This document shows positions 10,546 to 25,019 of a stretch of 64,000 nt of DNA, one piece after another. The stretch is from Apteryx mantelli (Eukaryota; Chordata; Aves; Apterygiformes; Apterygidae), in the NCBI RefSeq assembly GCF_036417845.1, contig NC_090017.1, forward strand, positions 576,893 through 640,892, read 5' to 3'. Numbering within the stretch: the stretch's first letter is position 1; each line of letters begins with the position of its first letter. The translations under genes were made by a program, and so were the position numbers. The notes below the pieces were generated by a model. That model was not told where the DNA came from and did not search any database. It saw nothing but the letters and a program-made list of their open reading frames with translations.

Positions 10546-13229
10546 GCCGGGCGCCGCCCGCTGCCCTTCTCCCCCGTCGGGTTCCCCCTCGGGGGTTTTA
10601 CCCGTTTGCCTCCCACCCCCGGAGCCCTCGGGGACGCTGTTCCCCCCCCCGGCCGTGAGAGGGTCGTGAGGCCTCTTCCACCCCCCCGGGGCCGCGGGGG
10701 CTCCTCCGCCTGCTCCCGCCCTGCTCCGGTGCCCCGTTGGGCTCCTTCCCCCGTTGAACTGCCCCCCCCGCCGGGACCCCCCCCCCCCCAAGCCCGCCAG
10801 CAGCCGCCCCACGTTTCCCTCAGGATCCACCCGGTTTGGGCTGCTCTCGCCGCCCGAGCCCGAGGGCCCGAGCCGTTATTTTTATCCCCGGCGCGAGGAG
10901 CCGCCTGTGCGTGTGCGCGCGCGTGTTGGGCGACTGTTAACACCTCCGCGTTCACAGCGCTCCGTCTCGCCTTCCTCCGCTCGCGGCAGCGTCGGCGGTG
11001 CTCGTCCTTCCCCCGACACCCTGCTCGCGTGGCGGCGGCGGCGGCGACGCTCCCTTCCTCGGCGAGCTGCTGTCGCTTTGCGCCTCGCGAGCTGCCGGCG
11101 GCGTTTTTCAAGGGAATGAGCTGCCCCCTCGAGCTTATTTCCTCCTCTGATTTTTCCCACGTGCTGCCAGTTTCCGGAGGGTTGCGGCGCGGCTCTGCCG
11201 CCGCGGCGGGGTTTGAGCGGGGAAGCGGCGCCGAGCGCCCCGAGGAGACACCTGCGAGGCCAAAACCGGGGCGCCCGGGGGCCCTTCCCGCTCCCCAGGG
11301 CCGGGAGATGGGATGCTGCCGGCACCTGGAGCCGCCGGCCCTGACGCAAACCACCACTCTGCGCCCGGAGGAAGCGCATTCAGCTGCTTTTTTGTTTAAT
11401 AGTGCACAGAACCACTTTACAAAAGAAATACCCCCCCCTTCCCTCCCCCCCGGCAAAAATCCTAAATACAGAGGCAATTAAACGCTTGTTTTCTCGTTTT
11501 GTTGGTTTTTTGGCAACACGGTTGTGTTTTTGCAGTGACCCTACTTTAAATACGTTGTCGTCGTCGTCGGTTCAGTAGCATCGGGATCCGCCCCGGCGCG
11601 GGCGGAAGCGGCCGTCGGTGGGGACGAGCGGGGACCTGCCTCGGAGAGCCGGAAGGGAGGGTGCGGACGGGAGCGGCGCCGGCTCCAGGGGGGGCCGCGG
11701 CGGCGAGGAAGGCAACACCGGTAACCGCGGCGGGGGAGAGGAAGGGGGGAAACCGAGGCACAGAGAGGTGAAGTGACTTCCCAGGGGCACCGGGAGCCCC
11801 GCGTCTCCCACCCGGGCTCCGACTGCTCCGCTTCGCTCCTCCGAAATCCGGGAGAGCGAGTGGGAGCTTCCCGGAAAACCCGCTGGGGCGGCGGCGGAGC
11901 TCGACGCGCGAGCCCGGCCCTCGGCGCTCTGGCACCTGCTCCGTGCTCCGGCACCCGCTCCGTGCGCCACCAGGGCGGGACAAGGAGCCGAGCGGCAATA
12001 ACCCCCCCGGAATTATAGCGTAATCCCGTCGATCCGCTTGTGTTTGTGTAGCTGCCTGAGTGCTGAGATAAGGCTGGGCTGACGGGGGCCCCCGTGCCGG
12101 GGCGGGGCGTGCCGGGGGGGGCCGCGTGCCGGCGGTCGTGTCTAGCCCTTGGCGCTCCCAGACCGCCCGGAGCCTTCGGAAGGGAGACGCCGACGCTCGC
12201 CTGCCCCCTCCGCTTCCCGCCCGGAGCGGCTCCTCGGCGAGGGAGGTGGGATGGCGACGCGTCCGCGTCAAACGAGTCGAAGGGAAACGCGCCGGGCCGG
12301 GAGACGGCGCGAAGCCGCGGAGCCTCCCGGGGTCCCTCGGACCCTGCATCCCTCCGGCCCGGCCCCGCGCTCCCGCTCCCTCCCCCGGCCGGGAAGAAAA
12401 CCCTCGGCCTCCTCCTCCTCCTCCTTGTCCCGCTCCTGCTCCGGAGGAGCGGCCCCGGCGCGGGCGGGAATCCCGCGGCCCCAGCGCGGGGGCAAAACCC
12501 CGCCGGCCCCTGCAGCGACCCATAAATACCCCCCGCCCCCCCCATCCCCGGCATAAATACGTTTGCAAAGCGGTTACGGCGTCCGGCTGGCGCTGGGCCC
12601 CCTCCTTCCCGGGAGGGGGGAACGTCCCGAAATCCAGTCCGGGTGGGATCCCCCCTCCTCATCCCGCAGTCCGGAGTGGGGGAACATCCCGAAATCCAGT
12701 CCGGGCAGGATCCCCCCTCCTCATCCCGCAGTCCGGTGGAGGGGAGAACGTCCCGAAATCCAGTTCGGGTGGGATCCCCCCTTCCTCATCCACAGTTTGG
12801 TGTGTGGGGGGGAACATCCCGAAATCCAGTCTGGATGGGATCCCCCCTCTTTGTCCCGCAGTCTGGGGTGGGGGAATGTCCCGAAATCCAGTCCGGGTGG
12901 GATCCCCCCTCTTCATCCCGCAGTCCGGAGTGGGGGAACGTCCCGAAATCCAGTCCGGGCAGGATCCCCCCTTCCTCATCCCACAGTCTGGAGTGGGGGA
13001 ACATCCCGAAATCCAGTCCGGGCGGGATCCCCCCCCTCGTCCCGCAGTCCGGCGGCAGCGTCCCGGCCCAGCCGTGCGTTGCGAGGGGACGAGGCGGTGG
13101 CGGCGGCGGCCGAGGCGCACCGGGCAGCGCGGCGCGGGGGAGAGCGGGACGCCGCCGCCGCCGCCGGCATCGTCGGCAGCCCCCCGGCACCGTCGGCAGC
13201 CCCCCGGCAGCGGCGGCGGCGGCGGCGGC
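10546..13229 (-). other. Probable NYAP1 3' UTR and AGFG2-NYAP1 intergenic region
   Basis: There is no recognisable exon. Long open frames on both strands (for example 11541-12662, -) reflect GC-rich composition and lack conserved motifs. An AT-richer patch at 11385-11560 includes ATTAAA on the minus strand (complement of 11395-11400), a plausible poly(A) signal for NYAP1, whose stop is at 13230. Confidence 0.4.
12620..13060. repeat. About 60-bp minisatellite downstream of NYAP1
   Basis: Eight imperfect copies built on GTCCCGAAATCCAGTCCGGG and GGGATCCCCCCTCCTCAT. The array lies just beyond the NYAP1 stop, so it would be transcribed in the 3' UTR if the distal ATTAAA is used. Confidence 0.85.
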
Positions 13230-16886
<3,657 letters not shown>

Positions 16887-17104
16887 GGCGGGCGGCGGCG
16901 GCGGGGGGCGGGCGCGGGCCAGCGCCCCGTAGGCGCCCGAGCCGCGCTCCTCGATGAAGCGCAGGAAAGCGGCCACCAGCTCCTCGCGGGGGCTAGCGCT
17001 CATCCTGCGCCGCCTGCCGGCACCCGCAGCCTGCCGCCACCCGCCCCGCGCCACCGGGACGCCCCCCACCCACCCCCCTGCCTCTGCCCGGGGCGCCGCC
17101 GGCC

Positions 17105-17890
17105 TCCCCACGGCTCGGTCCCGGACACCTGGGCCCCTCCTACCCCCTGGTCTGGGTCCCGGACACCTGGGCCCCTCCTACCCCCTGGTCCCCCCTGGTC
17201 CGGGTCCTGGACACCTGGGCCCCTCCGTCCTCCCCATGGGTCAGTCCTAGACGCCTGGGCCCCTCCATCCCTCTCCAACCTTCTCATCCAGGCCCCGGAC
17301 ACCTGGGCCCCTCCATCCCGCCCAGTTCAGGCTCAGGACACCTGGGCCCCTCCATCTCTCCCCTTCCCGGACACCTGGGTCCCTCCATCCCTCCCCTCCT
17401 GGACAACTGGGCCCCTCCATCCCCCCTTCGTCCAGATCCCGGACACCTGGGCCCCTCCATCCCCCCCCGGTCCAGATCCCAGACACCTGGGCCCCTCCAT
17501 CCCCCCTTGGTTCAGGCCCCGGACGCCTGGGCCCCTCCATCCCCCCCGGTCCAGGCCCCGGACACCTGGGCCCCTCCATCCCCCCTTCGTCCAGATCCCG
17601 GACACCTGGGCCCCTCCATCCCCCCCTTGGTTCAGGCCCGGACGCCTGGGCCCCTCCGTCCCTCCCCTTCCCGGACACCTGGGTCCCTCCATCCCTCCCC
17701 AGTCCAGGCCCCGGACGCCTGGGCCCCTCCGTCCCTCCCCTTCCCGGACACCTGGGTCCCTCCATCCCCCCCGGTCCAGGCCCCGGACACCTGGGCCCCT
17801 CCATCCCTCCCCCTCCCGGACGCCTGGGCCCCTCCATCGCTCCCCGGTCCAGGCCCCGGACACCTGGGCCCCTCCATCCCTCCCCCCCCT
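17105..17890. repeat. GGACACCTGGGCCC minisatellite between NYAP1 and TSC22D4
   Basis: Around 20 or more units of roughly 30-45 bp, each with CCGGACACCTGGGCCCCTCC or the GGACGCC variant, separated by CAT-CCC and GTCCAGGCC spacers. This is the densest cluster of a motif found singly in many other introns and intergenic stretches of the window. Confidence 0.9.
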
Positions 17891-18030
17891 CCCCTCCCCT
17901 CCCCTCCTCCCGCCGCCGTGCAGGCCGCGGCCGCCCGAGCTGCCCCCGGCGGGGCCCCGCCCCGGGGAGGGGCCGCCGCTACCTGGCGCGCTGGGGGGGC
18001 CGGGCCCCCCCGGGAGCCGGGCCCCCCCTG

Positions 18031-18061
<31 letters not shown>

Positions 18062-19175
18062 GGCTGCCGGGGCTCAGGGCGGCCGGCGGCCCATGGCCGG
18101 CGCGGCGGCGGCGGCGGCGGCGGCGGCGGAGCGGGAGGCTCTAGGGGCCTGCGGGGACACGGCGGCGCGGGGGGGGGGGGGAGGGAAGGGGGGCTCAGGC
18201 GCGGCCCCCCCCCCTTCCCTCCCTCTCTCCCTCCCAACCTTCCCTCCCTCCCTCCCCCCCGGTGCCGCCGCCCCTACCCGGCCTGGGCGGCCGCCGCCCG
18301 CGCCCGCGCCGCGCCGCCGGCTCCATCCTCGCGCCCGCTGACGCAGCGTCCGGGGCGCGCGACGGCGGCGGCGGCGGCAGCGCGAACGGCGGCGGCGGCG
18401 GCGGGCGCTGCCCCGCGGCGGCGGCTGCCCCCTGCCGGCCCCGCGCCGCTCGCCGCGGGGGGGGGGTCTGGGGGCTCCCGGGGGGTCCCTGGGGGGGGGG
18501 GGGCCCCGGCTCCGGGTCGGGGGTGGGAGTCTGGGGGGCTCCCGGTTCCCTGCGGGGGGGGGGTCCCCGGGGGGGGGGGGACTGGGAGGTGTCCGCTGCC
18601 TGGGGGGGGCCCGGCTCCCTGGGGGGGGTCTTGGGGGCCGCTGGATCCGGGGGGCCCCTGGCTCCAGGGAGGAGCGGGGGGACCGAGGGGGGGCGGGTCT
18701 CGGGCTCCTCTGGGGTGGGGGGTTGGGGGGGTCCCGGTTCCGGGGGGGGGGTCCGCGGGCGGGGCGGGGCCGCGCCGAGTGGGGGGTGGTAGGGGTGGGG
18801 GTGGGGCAGGGGCAGGGACAGGGCGGCTCCGTCCGCCGCCGCCAGGGGGCAGCAGCGGCACGGCTCGGGGGCGTGTCCCAGGGACGCCCCGCCCCTTGTG
18901 TGGGCGTGTCCGGCAGAGAGCTAGAGGGGGGCGTGCCGGGCTCGGTCAGCTGGTGGGCGGGACTTCCGGGAGCGGCGACTTGTCAACAGGGCCGCGTCGC
19001 TGGCCGGGCCCGGGCCGCTCCCGCCCGCCCCCCTCTCCTCGCCGCCGCCATGGCCCGGTAACACCCCCCCTTCCCCCTCCCCCCCCCCCCGGCCCGGCCC
19101 CGGCCATGGCCCGGCCTCGGCGCCGCCGCCGCGGGGCCGCGGGGCCGCGCTGAGCGCCGCCGCCGCCGGGCCGCC
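17891..19175. promoter_or_regulatory. CpG island in the divergent NYAP1-TSC22D4 promoter region
   Basis: Extremely GC- and CpG-rich, with triplet-repeat runs (GCG/GGC) and long poly-G tracts. It lies between the 5' ends of two divergent genes (NYAP1 start 16886 on minus, TSC22D4 start 19176 on plus), so a bidirectional promoter is plausible. A 777-codon minus-strand frame starting near 21254 crosses this region but has no conserved motifs. Confidence 0.5.
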
Positions 19176-19398
19176 ATGAGCCGCAAGCGCAGCGGCTTCC
19201 AGATCACCAGCGTGACCAGCGAGGAGGCGGCCGAGCCGCCGCGCAACGGCCCCGCCGCCGCGGGAGCCGCCGCGGGAGCCGCCGCGGGGGCCGGTCGCGG
19301 TTCCGCGTGGTGCGGCTGGCGCAGGGCCCCGGCGAGCCCTACCGGCGCGGCCGCTGGACCTGCTTCGACTTCTACGAGCGGGAGCGCGAGGCGGAGCG

Positions 19399-19429
<31 letters not shown>

Positions 19430-21057
19430 GCGCGGGGCCGGGGCGGGGGGGCGGCGGCCGCCCGCCTGCCCCACTCGCTCGACTCGCGCCTGGAGCCGCC
19501 GCCGCCGCCGCCGTCGGGAGCGGCGCCGCCGCGGGGGCCGCTGCCGCCGCCCGGCGCCGCCTTGACGCGGTCGCTGGGCGCCGCCGAGCCGGGCCCCGCG
19601 CTGCAGGTGAGTCCGCGGAGGGCGGCGGGGACGGGGGGGGGAGGGGTGTGTGTGTGTGTGTGTCCCTGTCACCGTTGTCACCGCCGTGTTTCCCCCCTCC
19701 CCCCCCCCGCAGGCACCGGCGTCCCGGCCCGCCTCGCCGCCCCCCCGCACCGCGCCGCCAGCCCCGGCCCCTCCCCCGCGGCCCCGACGGCCTCGGCGCC
19801 CGCCTCAGCCTGGCGCGCTCCATGTTCGCCATGGGGGCGGCCCCCGACGGCGACGATGACGGGTGAGGGGGGGCTGCCGGTGGGCGGGACTCCCGGGGCG
19901 GGGGCGGGGCGGGGGCAGGTGGGGCTTCCTGCCTGGCCAGGTGAGGAGGGGGGTGGGACTTCCTGCCTGGCCAGGTGAGGAGGGGGGTGGGACTTCCTGC
20001 CTGGCCAGGTGAGGGGGGGGTGGGACTTCCTGTTTGGCCAGGTATGGAGGGGGGTGGGACTTCCTGGCCGGGTGTGGAGGGGGTGGGACTTCCTGTCTGG
20101 CCAGGTGAGGAGGGGGGTGGGACTTCCTGTCTGGCCAGGTGTGAAGGGGGGGTGGGACTTCCTGTTTTGCCCCATGGCAGGGGGGAAGTGGAGCCCCGGG
20201 ACAGGGCCCCCCGCGGGCCGATGGGAAGGAAACGGGGCGGAAATTGCACGTCCGGCGGCCGCGTCCGGGGGTGTGGGGAGGCTGGGAGGGGGGAGGGGGA
20301 CATGTGTTCCTCCCCCTCCCTATGTCCGCTCCCAACCCGCCACCCCCCGCCCCATGGCACGTCCCCCTGCCCCACGGCGCGTGTCCCCCCCCTGCCCCAT
20401 GGCATCTGGGCCTGCCCCCTTCCCCACAGGCCCCACTGGAGCCCCGAGGTGGGGGGGAGGGAACCCAGCTGGTTGGGGGCAGGGGGCCTGGGCGGGTCCC
20501 CCTGGATGCCTGGGCCCCCCCGGAACGGGTGCATCTCAGCCCTGTCCACCCGTCTGTCCGTCCCCAGCAGCGCCGGCAGCGGGATGATCGCCATCGACAA
20601 CAAGATTGAACAGGCCATGGTGAGCGGCCCCAGACGCCTGGGTCCCTCCCGGTGCTGGGGTGAGGGGGAGGGGCTGGGAGGTGGCCCGGACGCCTGGGTC
20701 CCCCGCAAGCCCTTGGGTGGGGGGGGCCCGGACACCTGGGTTCCTCCTTGTACTGAGGCCCAGGGGGTGGTGCAGGGCCCGGATGCCTGGGGCCCCCCGC
20801 AGCCCCGGGTGGGCGGGGGGGTTGGGGGAGGCGGGGCCCGGACGCCTGGGCCCCAACGCGGCTGCCTGCCGCAGGACCTGGTGAAGAGCCACCTGCTGCT
20901 GGCGGTGCGGGAGGAGGTGGAGGTGCTGCGGGAGCAGATCAAGGAGCTGAGCGAGCGCAACGCGGCGCTGGAGCGTGAGAACGGGCTGCTGCGCGCCCTC
21001 GCCAGCCCCGCGCAGCTGGCGCGCCTGGGCCCCCGGCCCCGCGGGCCCCCGGCCTGA
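19176..21057 (+). CDS. TSC22D4: TSC22D4, TSC22 domain family member 4
   Basis: Exons 19176-19606, 19713-19862, 20568-20629, 20875-21057. The start has a strong context (GCCGCCATGA) and gives [17 protein letters not shown], the family N-terminal motif. [20 protein letters not shown] and HSLDSRLE follow, but in a different frame, so one base seems lost near 19290. A second frame change is needed inside exon 2 before [11 protein letters not shown]. Exons 3-4 encode the TSC box and leucine zipper ([40 protein letters not shown]) and stop at 21055-21057. The family forms homo- and heterodimers with other TSC22 proteins and acts in osmotic-stress (WNK) and transcriptional regulation. Introns hold copies of the GGACGCCTGGGTCC motif. 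The 3' flank runs into the assembly gap. Confidence 0.95.
19905..20175. repeat. 33-34-bp minisatellite in TSC22D4 intron 2
   Basis: About seven units of GGTGGGACTTCCTGCCTGG followed by CCAGGTGAGGAGGG. Each unit contains an AGGTGAGG splice-donor-like string, so the intron offers many decoy 5' splice sites in the transcribed orientation. Confidence 0.85.
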
Positions 21058-21300
21058 GCGCCCCCCCCAGCACGGGTGCCGGGTCCCCCCCGGGAGCGAG
21101 CCCCCCCCCCTGCCTGGGGGGACCATGGGGACCACAAAGTCCTTGCCTGGACACCGGGGTCCCTTTGGGGACACCGGGGCCCTCGCCCGGATGCTGGGGC
21201 CCCCACATGGACATGGGGGTCCCTTTGAGGACGCCAGGGTCCCCCCACATGCATCAGGGTCCCAACCCGGACGTCGGGGTTCCCACCAGCACATTGGGGA
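21058..21300. repeat. TSC22D4 3' flank: GGACACCGGGGTCCC repeats up to the gap
   Basis: After the TSC22D4 stop, 15-30-bp imperfect units (GGACACCGGGGTCCCTTTGG and variants) continue to the first N. No poly(A) signal and no ACADVL exon are visible on this side of the gap. Confidence 0.6.
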
Positions 21301-21500
21301 NNNNNNNNNNNNNNNNNNNNNNNNNNNNNNNNNNNNNNNNNNNNNNNNNNNNNNNNNNNNNNNNNNNNNNNNNNNNNNNNNNNNNNNNNNNNNNNNNNNN
21401 NNNNNNNNNNNNNNNNNNNNNNNNNNNNNNNNNNNNNNNNNNNNNNNNNNNNNNNNNNNNNNNNNNNNNNNNNNNNNNNNNNNNNNNNNNNNNNNNNNNN
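21301..21500. other. Assembly gap (200 N)
   Basis: Exactly 200 ambiguous bases. The round length suggests a scaffolding placeholder of unknown true size. ACADVL coding exons stop just right of it and do not reappear on the left. Confidence 0.99.
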
Positions 21501-21883
21501 TGGAGGACTCCTGGGGTCCCAGGGATTGGGGAGGGCTGTGGGGGTTCCTGGGGGGTCCCCAGGGCACAGGAGAGATGCAGGGGGGGCCCTGGGCTTAGGG
21601 AGGGCTGGGGGGGGGGGTCCCTAGGTTGGGAGGGCTGCGGAAGGTCCCTGGGGGGTCAAAGGGGCACAGAGAGAGCTGTGGGGGTCGCCTGGGGTCCCAG
21701 GGGATTGGGGGGCTGTAGCGGGGTCCCAGGGGGGGCCCCCGGGGTGGGGGAGAGATGTGGGGGGGCCCCCGGGGCGCAGGAAGGGATGTGTGGGTCCCCG
21801 GGTGGGGGGAGGGACGGGGGGGCCCCGGGGTGCAGGGGGGGCCGCAGGGGTCCCCGGGAGGCGGGGGCGCCGGGGGGGCTCAC
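21501..21883. repeat. G-rich ACADVL intron repeats beside the gap
   Basis: Loose repeats of GGGGTCCCAGGG and GGGGGGCCCCCGGGG-type strings about 35-50 bp apart. No exon is recognised. Confidence 0.55.
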
Positions 21884-23227
21884 TTGGGTGTTGCTGAGCC
21901 CCAGCCCCCCCAGCTCGGTGGGGATCTGCAGCCCGAAGGCCCCCAGCTCCTTGAGGCCCTGCAGGGTGCCGTCGTCCACAGCGCTCCAGCGCGTCGTTCC
22001 GCGCCGGATCGTTCACCTCCTGGGGGGGGGGAAAACGGGAACCGGCCCCGTGGGGGGCTGCGATCGGCCCCGCGGCCCAACGCCAGCCCGCGGCGCCCCC
22101 ACGCCCCCCCCCCAAACCCACCTCGAAGAAGCGGGCGACCGGCCCCACGAGCTCGCGCAGTGTCTGGGCCTGCTCCTCGCTCAGCACTGCAGAGTCGGGG
22201 GGTTAGCGAGGCCAGGGGGCACCGGGACCCCCCCCGGGACCCCCCTGTACCTGAGGGGTAGGGGAAGAGCTGCTCAGTGTTGAGGCGCCCCAGGAACATG
22301 CCCACAGCGAAGGACTTCGACTCCTGCCAGCAAGATGAAGGCGTGGGGGGGGGTGGGTGACAGCAGCAGTGGGGGTGTTGGGGCAGTGGAGGGGGGGTCA
22401 GGCTGCGCCCCCCCCCCGGGGAGCCCCCCGCAGCCCCCCGCTCACCTCCGGCATGGACGGGCTCTTGGACGCGGCAGGCGCCTCCGTCGCCACTCGGGCT
22501 CCCACTTTGTGCAGCACGGCCTGGGGAGAGGCGTGAGAGCACCCGACCCCCCCGGGACCCCCAATCCCCCCCAGGACCCTCAGCCCACCCCGGGGACCCC
22601 CAATTCACCCCTGGGGGACCCCTAACCCCCCCCCGAGGCCCTGTAATTCATCCTAGGGACCCCTACCCCCCCAGGGATCCCAGCACCCCCCAGGACCCCC
22701 AGCACCCCCCAGGGACCCCCAATTCACCCCTGGGGACCCCAGCACCCCCCCGGGACCCCCAGCACCCCCCCGGGACCCTCAAAATCCTTCCCAGGGACCC
22801 CCCCCCTGCTACCAGCCTGCCCGTCACCTTTCCCCAGTTTCCGCCTCGCGCCCTTTGCCCCAGTTTCGGTGCGGCGGGGGGGGGGGAGGATGGGAGGGGA
22901 GGAGGAGCCCGGAGACACCAGGACCGGAACGGGACGGGGACCGGGCCGGAGATCGGACACCGAGATCGGGACACCGGGACACCGGAGCGGGACGGCCCCC
23001 CCCCCCGTACCTCGGCTTCATGCGTGCTCTGGAGCCGGCGGCCGGTCAGCAGCGGCGGCGGCGGACCGGGCCCCCCCCGCACCTGCGGAGTCGCGGGGGT
23101 CAGGGCGGCCGTACCGGGACCCCCCCCCCCCGGGAACCTCCCCGCTGCCGCCCCCCGGCGCTCACCCCGCCGCCGCCCCGCGCAGCAGCCGCAAGCCCAG
23201 CCCGCCCGCCGCCCTCGCTCCCCGCAT
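21884..23227 (-). CDS. ACADVL: ACADVL, very long-chain acyl-CoA dehydrogenase (first six exons only)
   Basis: Minus-strand exons: 23166-23227 ([17 protein letters not shown], an Arg-rich mitochondrial presequence), 23011-23082, 22446-22520, 22251-22323 ([20 protein letters not shown]), 22122-22186 ([20 protein letters not shown]), 21884-22019 ([32 protein letters not shown]). These are diagnostic of VLCAD, the inner-membrane FAD enzyme catalysing the first step of mitochondrial beta-oxidation of long acyl-CoAs. Exon 6 has an apparent extra base between NDALE and VDDGTLQG (near 21978). Everything after [10 protein letters not shown], that is most of the catalytic domain, is missing into the gap; 21501-21883 shows only G-rich intron-like repeats. 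It is therefore truncated by the assembly, not shown to be broken in the genome. Confidence 0.92.
22540..22805. repeat. ACADVL intronic repeat
   Basis: Repeats of about 22-35 bp built on GGGACCCCCAGCACCCCCC and CCCCAATTCACCCCTGGGG in the intron between exons 2 and 3. Confidence 0.7.
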
Positions 23228-23545
23228 GGCGCCGCCGCTGTCGCCCCGGGCGCCGCCGCCGCCCCGGTGTCCGCCGGGCCCGCCCCGCCCGCCCCGCCAA
23301 GGTCAACGGGGGGGCAGGGCCGGAGCGCGCGAGGCACGCCGGAAACATAGTCCGCCGCGGGGGGAGCGGCCGCTGGCCCCGCCCCGGCACCCCTCCCCCA
23401 AAATGGCGCCGCCGCCGCCGCCGGCCGCTGCCCTGCCTCGAGATGGCGCCCGCGCGCCGCTGGGCCGCCGCCAAAATGGCGGCGCGCGGCCTCCCGTCTC
23501 CATGGTTACCGCCCCCCCCCCGCGCAGCACGGCGGCGCCGCCTCT
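23228..23545 (-). promoter_or_regulatory. ACADVL CpG-island promoter with CCAT-core sites
   Basis: A CpG-rich stretch upstream of the ACADVL start. It holds three AAAATGGC or GAGATGGCGCC elements (near 23400, 23441, 23473) resembling YY1 sites, plus CCATGGTTACC near 23500. Promoter role is inferred from position and motif content. Confidence 0.5.
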
Positions 23546-23780
23546 TTCGTTTATGTAGCTGTTTATTTTTTATTGATTTTTTTTATATGCAAAAGAGAAA
23601 AAAACACAAAGAGGAGCCGGGGCGAGGTACCAGCCAGGGCGGGGGGGGAACCGCTGCGGCCCCCAGCCAGGGGGGAGCATCCGGTTTTCTCTCTTTTTGC
23701 TTTTTCATTTCTCATATAAAGTCTATAAAAAACCCTCAAAGATCTTACTACGAAACCAAATCATAATAATAAAAGAGAAC
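23546..23780 (-). other. AT-rich island with minus-strand AATAAA signals, 3'-UTR-like
   Basis: An isolated AT-rich block within >70% GC surroundings. On the minus strand it reads like a 3' UTR ending in two overlapping AATAAA-type hexamers near 23562-23575. No coding exon of a minus-strand gene is recognised upstream. Human DVL2 lies between ACADVL and PHF23, so a remnant or unrecognised DVL2 3' end is possible but unsupported by protein motifs. Confidence 0.4.
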
Positions 23781-24522
23781 AGAACGAAAATGCCGCCCAC
23801 GCCCCCAGACGGGGGAACGGCCCAAGGGCATTTTGTGTAAGTGGGGGGGCGAGGTATCATGGCCCCCCCAGACGCGGCAGTCACGTGACACGCGTGTGGG
23901 GCGGCCCCCACACCGGGGCCCCCCTCGCGCTGCGGCTCGGCGGCGCCCGAAGGCCCCGGCCGAGGCGACCGAGCGCCAGGCCCAGGCGGCCGGGTCGAGG
24001 GGCTGGATCGGCTCCTCTGGGGGGGACGAGGCTCAGCGCACGCCCCCACGCCCTCCCCCGCAGCCGGCGGGACCCGAAGGTGAGCGCGGCCGCCCCCTGC
24101 ACCGTGACGAGCTACGGCGGCTACCCCCCGCCCAGCGGTGGAGCAACCTTCGCCTCCGCTGCCCCCGCAGCCCCCCGCCCCGCCGCCGCCATCGGGGCCG
24201 CGGCGGTGCCGCCGGAGCCCGTCGCGCCGCGCTGACGTCACGCGCGCCACCGCCTCCCCCGCCACGTGACCGCGCACCTGCTCCGCCCCGCCTTCCCATG
24301 GTCACGTGGTGCGGCGCGCTCCTGCGCCATGCTCCTCCCCCGCCCCGCCCCATGAGGAGCGCGTGACGCCGCCCGTGCGCGATGAGGTCACGCGGGCGGC
24401 GCAGGGCGATGGGCGGCCCCCGCCTCGCCGCGCCGGGCAGCGCCCCGGGCCCCCGCGGCGGCCCCGGCCCCGAACAGAGCGACGCGGATCCGGCCCGTAC
24501 GAACGCAAAAGGCGTCGCGTCG
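23781..24522. other. CpG-rich region between ACADVL and PHF23, no gene recognised
   Basis: Dense CpG sequence with GTCACGTGA-type E-boxes near 23880 and 24300 and a TGACGTCA at 24234-24241. Open frames on both strands are compositional. No DVL2 motif (DIX, PDZ or DEP) is found. Confidence 0.4.
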
Positions 24523-24528
24523 TTTATT
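24523..24528 (-). terminator. PHF23 poly(A) signal
   Basis: TTTATT on plus is AATAAA on minus, about 500 bp beyond the likely PHF23 stop. The intervening 3' UTR (24750-25015) carries four copies of the dispersed GGACGCCTGGGCCC motif. Confidence 0.6.
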
Positions 24529-25019
24529 TACAGCCGAGGCTCCAGCCGCGCCCGCCAGCTCCAACGCGTTACCGGGCCCGGGGTGGGGGGGGGGCAGCGC
24601 CCAGCCCGGCCCCGCCGCCGTGAAACCCCCCCGCGGCGGCTCGGGGGGCAGCGGGGGCTCCCCGCGACCAATGGGTGCGGGAAGAGAAGGGGGGAGAATA
24701 AGAGAGTTTAAAAAAATAACACACATGAAAAACGCTTCCCCCTCTATTTACAGCCGAACTTTACACGGGGGGGGCAGCCCCCCCCACCCTCACCCTGCCC
24801 ACTCAGAGCAGCAGCATCGCCCCAGTCTGGGGGGCACCCGGACGCCTGGGCCCTGGGGGGGGCGGGCAGGGGGTGCCCGGATGCCTGGGCCCCGGGGTCA
24901 GGGAGTGCTGGGATTCCTGGCCCTAGAGGTGCCCGAGACGCCTGGGCCCTGGGGGGGGCAGGGGGCGCCCGGACACCTGGGCCCTTGGGGCGCCCGGATG
25001 CCTGGGCCCGGGGGGGCAC

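Noticed and set aside
18921-21254. 777-codon minus-strand frame
   Set aside because: It is antisense to TSC22D4, made of low-complexity Pro/Arg/Ala, without conserved motifs.
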